Shown here piece after piece: positions 1 through 7,095 of a stretch of DNA of 9,426 nt. Below the pieces are notes generated by a model, which was given only the letters and a program-made list of their open reading frames with translations, made no database searches and was not told the DNA's origin. The stretch covers positions 1-9,426 of the forward strand of contig CALVFC010000046.1 in NCBI GenBank assembly GCA_944326735.1, given 5' to 3'. This DNA comes from an uncultured Limosilactobacillus sp. GTDB lineage: Bacteria; Bacillota; Bacilli; Lactobacillales; Lactobacillaceae. Position 1 is the first letter of the stretch. Each line of letters opens with the position of its first letter. The position numbers and the translations under genes are program-made.

Positions 1-1
1 C

Positions 2-697
2 CCGTTTGTCATTGTCGCCATCAACATCTTCATCGCCGTGGGGAGCGATTTTGAGTCCGCTATTCGGGGGATGAATGCCTTAGCTACTACTGGTAGTCAG
101 TGGTGGTTATCCTCTGAAGGTGTCTGGCTATATGGTGGCTGGTGGAACGTTCTAAACGGGATTGCCGGCATTATTAACGTATTCTGTATGACTGGTTGGT
201 GGGGTATTTACTCCTCCAAGAATGAGGATGATATGCTTTGGCCAGATATGATTTGGTTATTCATCCTTGCTTATGACGTTTGGAACTTTGAATATACCTA
301 CAATAACCTACCAACGCATGCTTGGTACTGTGGATTAGCACTATTACTGGCCCCGACATTTGCTGCAGCATTCTGGAACAAGGGTGGTTGGATTCAAAAC
401 CGGGCTAACACATTAGCAATTTGGTGTATGTTCGCTCAGGTCTTCCCACTCTTCCAAGACCACAGTCAATTCTCAGTCCTACCAGTATTGTACAAGAATG
501 GGGTTATGAACCCATCCGTTCATCCTGGAGCGGCTGATCCAACGATGATGGGTGTGATTGCTGTTCTTTCATTAGTAATCAATGTTGTTGTCTTTGCGAT
601 CATTTGGAAGCGGGCTAAGAAGCTTGGCATCAACCCATACAAGCACGAAGTCTTCGTTGGTACCAAGGATTACGAAGAAGCAATGGCTCGTCGTTAA
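2..697 (+). CDS. Trp-rich multi-pass membrane protein, 3' part (possibly DUF5692 family)
   Basis: The frame is open from the left edge (codon phase at base 2), so the true start lies outside the window; the GTG at 38 sits inside a hydrophobic segment and is unlikely to be the start. The visible 231 residues show about six hydrophobic stretches: the first residues (PFVIVAINIFIAV), then around WNVLNGIAGIINVF, MIWLFILAYDVW, YCGLALLLAPTFAAAFW, LAIWCMFAQVFPLF and MGVIAVLSLVINVVVFAIIW. The last is followed by KRAKK, which by the positive-inside rule puts the C-terminus in the cytoplasm. Tryptophan is very abundant (15 residues). I see no catalytic motif, transporter signature or nucleotide-binding site. 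From memory it resembles the uncharacterised DUF5692 membrane proteins of lactic acid bacteria; this family name is tentative and no function should be inferred. It converges on adhE, and the two stop codons flank a shared terminator. Confidence 0.7.
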   Translation, partial: PFVIVAINIFIAVGSDFESAIRGMNALATTGSQWWLSSEGVWLYGGWWNVLNGIAGIINVFCMTGWWGIYSSKNEDDMLWPDMIWLFILAYDVWNFEYTYNNLPTHAWYCGLALLLAPTFAAAFWNKGGWIQNRANTLAIWCMFAQVFPLFQDHSQFSVLPVLYKNGVMNPSVHPGAADPTMMGVIAVLSLVINVVVFAIIWKRAKKLGINPYKHEVFVGTKDYEEAMARR

Positions 698-710
698 TGT
701 TAGACAATAC

Positions 711-744
711 AAAAAGCGAATCGTGATTTCACGACTCGCTTTTT
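711..744. terminator. Bidirectional intrinsic terminator between the membrane-protein gene and adhE
   Basis: The hairpin pairs AAAAAGCGA (711-719) plus TCGTGA (721-726) with TCACGA (729-734) plus TCGCTTTTT (736-744). There is a 2-nt loop and one A/C mismatch. The A-run on one side and T-run on the other give a U-tract in both directions. It lies 13 nt past the upstream stop and 14 nt past the adhE stop, which fits a shared terminator for two convergent genes. Confidence 0.9.
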
Positions 745-758
745 ATTAATCTATGAAA

Positions 759-3386
759 TTAGTCTTCAACGCCAGTACCTTCGTAGCAACGTTCAAGCAA
801 TTCCTTGAGTTGACTAACAAGTGGTTCAACTGGGTTCGTAGTTGTACATTGATCTTCGTAAGCTAATACGGCTAATTCATCAACAACCTTGTCAAAGTCT
901 TCACGACTAACGCCATTGGCCTTTAAGCTGAGGGTAACACCACATTGGTGAGCAAGGTCAATCACCTTTTCAGCGTAAGCTTCTGCTAATTCTTCATCAG
1001 AGTTACCTTGGAGGCCGATGAAACGAGCAATGTCAGCGTAGTCTTTCGTTGCGTGGAACGTTTCGTAGTGAGGCCACAGCGCTAACTTTTGTGGACGCTT
1101 AGAGTTGAAGCGGATGACTTGTGGTAAAGCAATCGCAATCAGTAACCCGTGAGGAAGACCGAAGGCACCACCCATCTTGTGGGCAAGGGAGTGGTTAATT
1201 CCTAAGAAGGCTTGACCGAATGCCATTCCGGCCATGGTTGAGAAGTCATGCATCTTACGACGAGCTAACTTGTCACCCTTGACAGAGTCTGGCAGGTATT
1301 CCATGACCCCTTTAATAGTTTGCAGTGACCAACCACGGGTGTAATCAGTTGCCATTACTGAAACATATGATTCAGTCGCGTGACAAAGGACGTCCAAACC
1401 CGTGTAAGCAGTGGTTTTGGGAGGCACAGTTTCCACAAATTGAGAATCCACGATCGCAATGTTTGGTGTTAATGCGTAGTCAGCTAATGGGTACTTAACG
1501 TGGGTCTTAGAATCAGTAATAACAGCAAATGGTGTAACTTCTGATCCAGTTCCAGAGGTAGTTGGAATACCAATTAATTGGGCCTTGGATGGCTTCTTGA
1601 TTTGGTAAGCACGCTTCCGGATATCAAGGTACTTTTGCATTACCCCGTACCAGGAAGTTTCTGGGTGCTCATAGAACATCCACATTGCCTTGGCAGCGTC
1701 CATTGGTGAACCCCCACCGAGGGCAATAATGGTGTCTGGCTTGAAGTCGTTCATCATTGCAACACCTTTTTCAACAGTGTTAGTAGATGGATCTTCTTCA
1801 ACATCATCAAAGACGAGGAATGGTGTTTCGTTTTGACGAAGACGCAGTTCATCAATTACCCGTTGAACGTATCCCCGTTTGCTCATCCCAGGACCGGTAA
1901 CGATGAATGCCCGGTTAATGTTTGGAATATCGCGTAATTCTTTCAATGAATTCCGTTGGAAGTAAACTTTTGGGGGAATCTTAACCCATTGACGGTTTTC
2001 ACGACGCTTAGCGATGACTTTAATGTTTAAGAGGTCCCAGTCGGTAACGTTATGTGATACTGAGTTACCACCGTATGAACCAGTTCCCAGAGTAAGGGAA
2101 GGGGTCATGTTGTTGTAGATGTTACCAATACCACCAATACCAGATGGGGAGTTAACGATAATCCGTGAAGCACGCATTTCTAGACCGTACTTAGTAGCTA
2201 AATCTTCATCAAGGGTGTGGATAGCAGCAGTGTGTCCTTCACCGCCGTAGTGAAGTAATTGCCGGCAAATGTCAAAGGCGTTTTCGTGTGAACTTGCGCG
2301 GTACATTGTCAGAACAGGAGACAGCTTTTCAGCTGAGAGTGGGTAATCGTCACCGATTCCTTCATATTCAGCAATCAAAACCTTGGTGTGTTCTGGAACG
2401 TTCTTCAACCCACACATATCAGCAATTGCGTTTGCTGAACGACCAGCGATTGGACCACGAACTTGGTGGCGCTTCGTGTCAATAAATCCTTCAGTGAAGG
2501 TATCAATTTCATCTGGTTGAATGAAGTAGCAGTTCCACTTAGCGAATTCTTCCTTAACTTGGTCGTAGATTTCATCATCAACAACGACTGAGTTTTCACT
2601 TGCACAGATCATTCCGTTATCAAATGTCTTGGAAAGAACAATGTCGTAAACAGAACGGGCAATATTAGCAGTCTTTTCGATGTAGGCGGGACCGTTACCA
2701 GGGCCAACCCCTAAGGCTGGGTTACCAGAACTGTAAGCGGCCTTAACCATGGCTGGACCACCAGTTGCCAAAATCGTGGCAGTGTCAGGGTGCTTCAGCA
2801 ATGCGTTTGTGGCTTCCAGACTACATTCAGGGATCCATTGAATCATGTTCTTAGGAGCACCCGCTTTTTCAGCAGCTTCTTGTAAGATCTTGGCGGTCTT
2901 GATAGAAGACTTCAAAGCTTGAGGGTGGAATGAGAAGATGATTGTGTTCCGCGTCTTAGCAGAAATAATGGATTTAAAGATGGTAGTAGAAGTTGGGTTG
3001 GTAACTGGAACGACACCTGCAATGACACCCAGTGGGTCAGCAATCGTGATGGTTTGATCTTCATCGTTGTCTTCAATAATGCCGACGGTCTTGTCATGAC
3101 GAATATTATTCCAAATGTATTCACTGGCATAGATATTCTTGATAGCCTTATCTTCGGCAACCCCACGGCCGGTTTCGTTGGCAGCGTCAACCGCCAGGTC
3201 CATGTGGTGTTCTTCGGCAGCTAATGCCATTGCCTGACAGATGTTATCAACTTGTTCTTGTGAATAATTTCTTAATTCTTGGAATGCAGCTAAGCTTCGG
3301 TCCATTAAGCCTTGAATCATTTCTTGAGCGGCTTGTTCTTTGGATTTAGTAGTTGAAGTTTCTACATGTTTTTTATCTTTGGACAT
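759..3386 (-). CDS. adhE: Bifunctional acetaldehyde-CoA / alcohol dehydrogenase AdhE
   Basis: AdhE reduces acetyl-CoA to acetaldehyde and then to ethanol, oxidising two NADH; it is cytoplasmic and in the wider family assembles into spirosome filaments. The 875-residue length is that of full AdhE. The N-terminal aldehyde dehydrogenase domain covers about residues 15-440, with catalytic Cys261 in the FDNGMICASE context and the Gly-rich GVGPGNGPAY at 226-235. After a short linker, the iron-dependent alcohol dehydrogenase domain covers about 455-870. It has the nucleotide-binding GGGSPMDAAK at 557-566 and the expected iron ligands D665 and H669 (GLDVLCHA), H732 (NHSLAHK) and H746 (LPHG). All key residues of both active sites are present, so both steps should work. 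The ATG is preceded by GAAGGAGC at 3395-3402, a strong ribosome binding site. The gene is monocistronic, with its own promoter and cre site upstream and a shared terminator downstream. In a heterofermenter its job is NAD+ regeneration from the phosphoketolase pathway; that role is inferred. Confidence 0.97.
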   Translation of the reverse strand: MSKDKKHVETSTTKSKEQAAQEMIQGLMDRSLAAFQELRNYSQEQVDNICQAMALAAEEHHMDLAVDAANETGRGVAEDKAIKNIYASEYIWNNIRHDKTVGIIEDNDEDQTITIADPLGVIAGVVPVTNPTSTTIFKSIISAKTRNTIIFSFHPQALKSSIKTAKILQEAAEKAGAPKNMIQWIPECSLEATNALLKHPDTATILATGGPAMVKAAYSSGNPALGVGPGNGPAYIEKTANIARSVYDIVLSKTFDNGMICASENSVVVDDEIYDQVKEEFAKWNCYFIQPDEIDTFTEGFIDTKRHQVRGPIAGRSANAIADMCGLKNVPEHTKVLIAEYEGIGDDYPLSAEKLSPVLTMYRASSHENAFDICRQLLHYGGEGHTAAIHTLDEDLATKYGLEMRASRIIVNSPSGIGGIGNIYNNMTPSLTLGTGSYGGNSVSHNVTDWDLLNIKVIAKRRENRQWVKIPPKVYFQRNSLKELRDIPNINRAFIVTGPGMSKRGYVQRVIDELRLRQNETPFLVFDDVEEDPSTNTVEKGVAMMNDFKPDTIIALGGGSPMDAAKAMWMFYEHPETSWYGVMQKYLDIRKRAYQIKKPSKAQLIGIPTTSGTGSEVTPFAVITDSKTHVKYPLADYALTPNIAIVDSQFVETVPPKTTAYTGLDVLCHATESYVSVMATDYTRGWSLQTIKGVMEYLPDSVKGDKLARRKMHDFSTMAGMAFGQAFLGINHSLAHKMGGAFGLPHGLLIAIALPQVIRFNSKRPQKLALWPHYETFHATKDYADIARFIGLQGNSDEELAEAYAEKVIDLAHQCGVTLSLKANGVSREDFDKVVDELAVLAYEDQCTTTNPVEPLVSQLKELLERCYEGTGVED

Positions 3387-3434
3387 AATAGTAAGCTCCT
3401 TCGCATTTACTTTGTTATTGTTTGAACATGATTT

Positions 3435-3462
3435 ACTATACTACATAATTTTCGTTTGTAAA
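3435..3462 (-). promoter_or_regulatory. adhE promoter (sigma-A type)
   Basis: Read on the minus strand, a -35 TTTACA (3457-3462) and a -10 TATAGT (3435-3440) are separated by 16 nt. Transcription would start near 3428, giving a leader of about 40 nt that contains the adhE ribosome binding site. Both boxes are one or two bases from consensus. The assignment is by pattern and position only. Confidence 0.65.
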
Positions 3463-3467
3463 CAGTT

Positions 3468-3610
3468 ATGTGATCAGTTGAGCAATGGTTTAATCTCTGT
3501 TACCGTTTACATTGTTGTGGTTGACAAATGGACGTTCTTGCAAAAAATATTGGTATTATTTTTGTGGGTGGGTGACGACCAAAACTCAGACATTGCTCCA
3601 CGGTTCACAA
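3468..3610. repeat. Imperfect inverted repeat of a TGTGA...GAGCAA motif upstream of adhE
   Basis: One copy reads ATGTGATCAGTTGAGCAA on the plus strand (3468-3485). The other reads TTGTGAACCGTGGAGCAA on the minus strand (3593-3610). Extended to 21 positions, the copies agree at 16, including TGTGA at one end and GAGCAATG at the other. The TTGTGA half is the half-site of Rex operators (consensus TTGTGA-N6-TCACAA), but the other half only partly fits. The copies flank the cre site, and one lies next to the proposed -35 box. They could be weak operators of a redox regulator; chance or decayed symmetry is also possible. Confidence 0.35.
3498..3512 (-). promoter_or_regulatory. cre site (CcpA operator) upstream of adhE
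   Basis: On the minus strand the 15-mer ATGTAAACGGTAACA matches every fixed position of the WTGNAANCGNWNNCW cre consensus. It ends about 36 bp upstream of the proposed adhE -35 box. A CcpA site upstream of a promoter rather than over it can activate or repress depending on phasing, so the sign of control cannot be read from sequence. Carbon-catabolite control of adhE is plausible in a sugar-fermenting lactic acid bacterium. Confidence 0.6.
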
Positions 3611-3616
3611 TAGTGC

Positions 3617-3656
3617 AAAACAAAAAGCCCAGAACGATATCATAATCGTCCTGGGC
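3617..3656 (-). terminator. Intrinsic terminator downstream of nrdF
   Basis: On the minus strand GCCCAGGACGAT pairs with ATCGTTCTGGGC, a 12-bp stem with one G-U pair, around a 6-nt loop. It is followed directly by TTTTTGTTTT. It begins 22 nt past the nrdF stop and ends the nrd cluster before the adhE upstream region. Confidence 0.9.
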
Positions 3657-3678
3657 CTCTATTATGGCGTAATGTTAA

Positions 3679-4698
3679 TTAGTCTTTAGAATCTTTGTCT
3701 TTACCGGCGTTTGGATCAGCAACGTTGTAGTCGTTATCGTTCATTGCTTCAACCGCTCCTAAACGGTAACCATTACCAACTTGACTGAAGAAGTCGTGGT
3801 TAGCGGTAGAAGTGGAAATCCCGTTCATAACAACCGGGTTAACATCAGAAGCAGTATCTGGGAACAGTGGGTCTTGCCCCAGGTTCATCAGTGCCTTATT
3901 GGCGTTGTAGCGGATAAAGGTTAAAACATCATCGGTCCAGCCAATTTGGTCATACAGCAGGTGGGTGTACTTTTCTTCGTTATCGTACAGTTCATATAAG
4001 AAGTCGTACATCCAATCCTTCATGTCTTGTTGTTGCTTTTCAGTCCGGTCATGCATCCCCACTTGGAACTTGTAACCAATGTAAGTCCCGTGGACAGATT
4101 CATCCCGGAGAATCAATTTGATAATTTCGGCAACGTTATTCAACTTGTTGTGACCCAGGTAGTAGAGCGGTGTGTAGAAACCAGAGTAGAACAAGAAGGT
4201 TTCCAAGAAGACGTTAGCAACCTTCTTCTTTAGTGGGTCCACACTTGGATCTAAGTACATGTTCGCAATCTTGACGGCCTTGTTTTGCAAGTATTCTTCG
4301 CTATCTGACCAGTCAAAAATTTCAGAAATTTCTTCTGGGGTGTTCAGCGTTGAAAAAATGGTTGAATAACTCTTTGCGTGAACGGATTCCATGAATTGAA
4401 TGTTGTTCAGCACGGCGGTTTCGTGCTGAGTCTTAACGTCTTCCTTCAGAGAGGTTAAACCAGCTTCAGACTGAACAGTATCCAGCAGTGTTAAACCACC
4501 AAAAACGTGGCCAACTGTCCATTGGTGGTCAGTATCCAGTTCACGCCAGTCGTCCAGGTCATTGGAAACAGGGATCCGGGTATCTAACCAAAACTGTTCA
4601 GTTAACTTTTCCCAAGTAGCCTTGTCGATCATATCGGAAACTTTATTCCAATTAATGGCCTTATATTTTTTTAACGGGGTAAAATCTTCAAGCTTCAT
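3679..4698 (-). CDS. nrdF: Class Ib ribonucleotide reductase, beta (radical-generating) subunit NrdF
   Basis: NrdF houses the dimetal centre and tyrosyl radical that start ribonucleotide reduction in NrdE. The 339-residue protein is near the family's usual 320-330. The metal ligands appear in the expected order: D73, E104 and H107 (MESVHAKSY), E166 (FLETFLFY), then E200 and H203 (RDESVHGTY). The radical tyrosine is Y111. Spacing matches E. coli NrdF residue for residue in the first half (E, +3 H, +4 Y). The C-terminal peptide that docks into NrdE normally ends the protein; here the equivalent stretch is NDNDYNV (320-326), followed by an extra 13-residue charged tail rich in Asp and Lys. The ATG is preceded by a strong GGAGGAGAAGG region (4704-4714). 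It follows nrdE after 113 bp, where I see a candidate promoter, and ends at a clear terminator. In family members the in vivo cofactor is usually dimanganese loaded with NrdI's help; no nrdI is in the window. Confidence 0.97.
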   Translation of the reverse strand: MKLEDFTPLKKYKAINWNKVSDMIDKATWEKLTEQFWLDTRIPVSNDLDDWRELDTDHQWTVGHVFGGLTLLDTVQSEAGLTSLKEDVKTQHETAVLNNIQFMESVHAKSYSTIFSTLNTPEEISEIFDWSDSEEYLQNKAVKIANMYLDPSVDPLKKKVANVFLETFLFYSGFYTPLYYLGHNKLNNVAEIIKLILRDESVHGTYIGYKFQVGMHDRTEKQQQDMKDWMYDFLYELYDNEEKYTHLLYDQIGWTDDVLTFIRYNANKALMNLGQDPLFPDTASDVNPVVMNGISTSTANHDFFSQVGNGYRLGAVEAMNDNDYNVADPNAGKDKDSKD

Positions 4699-4760
4699 TT
4701 AATCCTTCTCCTCCATCAGACTATTAATTCATTTATCGAGTGCAAAATAATACAAAGAAT

Positions 4761-4789
4761 AGTTTAGCAAGTTATCGTTAGAAAATCAA
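4761..4789 (-). promoter_or_regulatory. Candidate internal promoter for nrdF
   Basis: In the 113-bp gap between nrdE and nrdF, a minus-strand -35 TTGATT (4784-4789) and -10 TAAACT (4761-4766) are 17 nt apart. Transcription would start near 4754. The first ten bases from the -35 (TTGATTTTCT) are identical to those of the nrdH promoter, although no NrdR-like box lies upstream. The -10 matches consensus at only four of six positions. No convincing terminator for nrdE is visible in the gap, so nrdF may also be reached by read-through from nrdE. Confidence 0.4.
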
Positions 4790-4811
4790 ATTAAAAAACG
4801 GTGATAAAGCC

Positions 4812-6983
4812 TTAAATTACACAACTTTCACATTGGTTGGCACCAATTTCGTCATTGTCATCGGTGAAAGTCCGAATGTAGTAGATTGACTTAATGCCTT
4901 TCTTGTAAGCATAGTGCCGTAGAATGTTGAGATCACGCGTGGTCATCTTGTTAGTCCGACCGTTCTTCCATTCGTATAAGCCGTCTGGAATAGTGGACCG
5001 CATAAAGAGGGTCAATGACATGGACTGGTCAACGTGCTTTTGAGCCGCAGCATAAGTATCGATGACTTTCCGCATATCCATATCATAAGCGGAGATGTAA
5101 TATGGCATTGTATCGTTTGATAAGAATGGTGCTGGGTAGTAAATCTTACCAATCATCTTTTCCTGCCGCTCTTCAATCCGGTTAATGATTGGTGTCAAAC
5201 TAGCAGTCGAATCGTTGATGTAGGAAGTCGAACCGTTTGGCGCAACAGCTAAGCGGTATTCGTTGTACAGACCATCCTTCATTACCGCTTCCTTCAGCTT
5301 CTTCCAGTCGTCAATGCCCGGAATGAAGATGTTTTGGAAAAGCTTCTTGACAGTTGCAGATTGTGGTCCCCAATCTTTTTCAACGTATTGGTCGAAGTAG
5401 GAGCCATCTGCGTAGGCACTCTTGTCAAAGTTATGGAACGTTTCATGACGTTCCTTAGCAATTTCGTTGGATGCCACTAATGACCAGTAGTTTAACAGCA
5501 TGAAGTAAACACCGGTGAACTCAATAGCAACCGGGCTACCGTATTGAATATGGTGCTTGGCCAAGAAACTGTGTAAGCCCATGGCACCTAAACCGATGGA
5601 GTGACTAAGTTGATTTCCCCGCTTGATCGATGGCACAACGTCTAAGTTTTCTACATCACTGATCCGGGTAAGCCCACGGACAATGGCCCGGATAGACCGG
5701 CCAAAGTCTGGGGAAGTCATCATGTTCAAGATATTAGTTGATCCCAAGTTACATGAAATATCAGTCCCCAGGGTCTTGTAAGTCTGATCATCATTTAACG
5801 TTGATGGTGTTTGCACTTGGGCAATTTCAGAACAGAGGTTACTCATGACCACCTTACCGTCGATTGGGTTAGCACGGTTTACGGTATCAATATTAATAAT
5901 GTATGGGTAACCAGATTCTTGTTGGAGCTTACTGATTTCATCTTCAAGATCCCGGGCATTAACCTTCTTTTTGTGGATATCATCATTAGCGACCATGTTG
6001 TCGTATTCCTTAGTGATGTCGACGTATGAGAAAGGCTTGCCGTAAACACGTTCCACGTCATATGGACTGAATAAGTACATGTCCTCGTCTTTTTCCACTA
6101 ATTCGTAGAACTTGTCAGGGACAGTAATTCCCAAGGAAAGGGTTTTCAAACGAATCTTCTCATCAGCATTTTCCTTTTTGGCACCTAAGAATTCGATGAT
6201 ATCGGGATGGAAAACACTGAGATAAACGACTCCGGCTCCTTGACGTTGACCCAGTTGGTTTGAATAGGAGAAACTATCTTCCAATAACTTCATTACTGGG
6301 ACAACCCCACTGGCCGCGTGTTCAATCTTTTTAATTGGGGCGCCCGCTTCCCGCAAATTACTGAGGTTAATACCAACCCCACCACCGATTTTAGAAAGCT
6401 GTAGGGCGGAGTTGATGGTTCGACCAATGGTGTTCATATCATCGGTGGTTTGGATGGCAAAGCAAGAAACAAATTCGCCCCGCCGCTTTCGACCAACGTT
6501 CAAGAAAGTAGGGGTTGCTGGTTGGTAGCGTTGATGGATAATTTCGTCAGCCAGATCCATCGCTAAGTCTTCATCCCCGTTGGCCAGGTAAAGAGCGTTC
6601 ATTGCCACCCGGTCGATATAGTTTTCCAGGTAGTATTCCTTATCGTTCGTCCGCAAAGCATACTGGGCGTAAAACTTGTAAGCTGCCATGAAGGAGTGGA
6701 AGTGGAAGTCCTGCTTTTTTAAGTAGTCGTACAACTTTTCAACAAAGTCGAGACTGTACTTGTCCATAAAGCCTTCTTCAATGTAGTCGTTGTCTTCCAA
6801 CCATTGATAACGTTCCTTGACTGAGGAGAAGTGCTTGGTGTTAGGCTGGACATTTTCCTTAATAAAGTCCGCCAATGCTTCCTTATCCTTATCTAGTTGA
6901 ATTTGACCGTTTTTAGGAATGTTAACTTCATTGTTGAGGTCGTAATATTTAACCTTAGTAAGATCAATATCAGATAATGCCAT
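4812..6983 (-). CDS. nrdE: Class Ib ribonucleotide reductase, alpha (catalytic) subunit NrdE
   Basis: NrdE reduces ribonucleoside diphosphates to deoxy forms using the radical relayed from NrdF. From the ATG at 6983 the protein has 723 residues, normal for the class Ib subunit, which lacks the N-terminal ATP-cone of class Ia. The active-site redox pair is C174 (EFVSCFA) and C411 (DISCNLGSTN). The thiyl-radical triad is N382, C384 and E386 (SNLCSEI). The radical-transfer tyrosines are Y701 and Y702 (SIYYIRT). The C-terminal shuttle pair is C718 and C721, in a CESCVI ending, which NrdH would re-reduce. A GTG at 6995 would add four residues, but it lies inside the AAAGTGAG Shine-Dalgarno-like element (6991-6998) that sits 7 nt before the ATG, so I prefer the ATG. 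It lies between nrdH and nrdF; a T-tract hairpin just upstream separates it from nrdH, and I find no good separate promoter, so expression probably depends on read-through from the nrdH promoter. Confidence 0.97.
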   Translation of the reverse strand: MALSDIDLTKVKYYDLNNEVNIPKNGQIQLDKDKEALADFIKENVQPNTKHFSSVKERYQWLEDNDYIEEGFMDKYSLDFVEKLYDYLKKQDFHFHSFMAAYKFYAQYALRTNDKEYYLENYIDRVAMNALYLANGDEDLAMDLADEIIHQRYQPATPTFLNVGRKRRGEFVSCFAIQTTDDMNTIGRTINSALQLSKIGGGVGINLSNLREAGAPIKKIEHAASGVVPVMKLLEDSFSYSNQLGQRQGAGVVYLSVFHPDIIEFLGAKKENADEKIRLKTLSLGITVPDKFYELVEKDEDMYLFSPYDVERVYGKPFSYVDITKEYDNMVANDDIHKKKVNARDLEDEISKLQQESGYPYIINIDTVNRANPIDGKVVMSNLCSEIAQVQTPSTLNDDQTYKTLGTDISCNLGSTNILNMMTSPDFGRSIRAIVRGLTRISDVENLDVVPSIKRGNQLSHSIGLGAMGLHSFLAKHHIQYGSPVAIEFTGVYFMLLNYWSLVASNEIAKERHETFHNFDKSAYADGSYFDQYVEKDWGPQSATVKKLFQNIFIPGIDDWKKLKEAVMKDGLYNEYRLAVAPNGSTSYINDSTASLTPIINRIEERQEKMIGKIYYPAPFLSNDTMPYYISAYDMDMRKVIDTYAAAQKHVDQSMSLTLFMRSTIPDGLYEWKNGRTNKMTTRDLNILRHYAYKKGIKSIYYIRTFTDDNDEIGANQCESCVI

Positions 6984-7020
6984 GATGTAACTCACTTTCT
7001 ATTTAAATTATTTGTAGACA

Positions 7021-7072
7021 GAAAAAGCGGGAGGTTACGGAAGTTACTCCTAACTTCGCCTAACTTCCCGCT
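7021..7072 (-). terminator. Hairpin with T-tract between nrdH and nrdE (terminator or attenuator)
   Basis: Read on the minus strand, a 12-position outer stem (7061-7072 with 7026-7037) has one mismatch and ends in CTTTTTC. It encloses a perfect 7-bp inner hairpin, GAAGTTA with TAACTTC (7040-7046 and 7051-7057), around a 4-nt loop. This is a strong intrinsic-terminator shape located 23 nt past the nrdH stop and only about 38 nt before the nrdE start. The A/C mismatch becomes G-U on the opposite strand, but no T-run follows in that direction. Partial termination here would make more nrdH than nrdEF message. Confidence 0.75.
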
Positions 7073-7095
7073 ATTAAATCATTCACCCAACCGCA

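Noticed and set aside
2288..2605. Small open frames on both strands inside adhE
   Set aside because: They overlap a highly conserved coding region, have no convincing ribosome binding site and no recognisable protein features. Other antisense or off-frame stretches inside adhE, nrdF, nrdE, tadA and dnaX were left out for the same reason.
3468..3485. Canonical Rex operator
   Set aside because: Only the TGTGA half fits; the second half (GAGCAA) matches TCACAA at three of six positions. It is reported only as a motif pair, not as a Rex site.
3340..3645. 101-codon plus-strand frame across the adhE start and upstream region
   Set aside because: It covers the adhE promoter, the cre site and the nrdF terminator and has low-complexity hydrophobic content, so it looks like regulatory DNA read by chance.
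6984..6995. GTG start for nrdE giving four extra residues
   Set aside because: The GTG is part of the AAAGTGAG ribosome binding site used by the ATG at 6983, and no ribosome binding site precedes the GTG.
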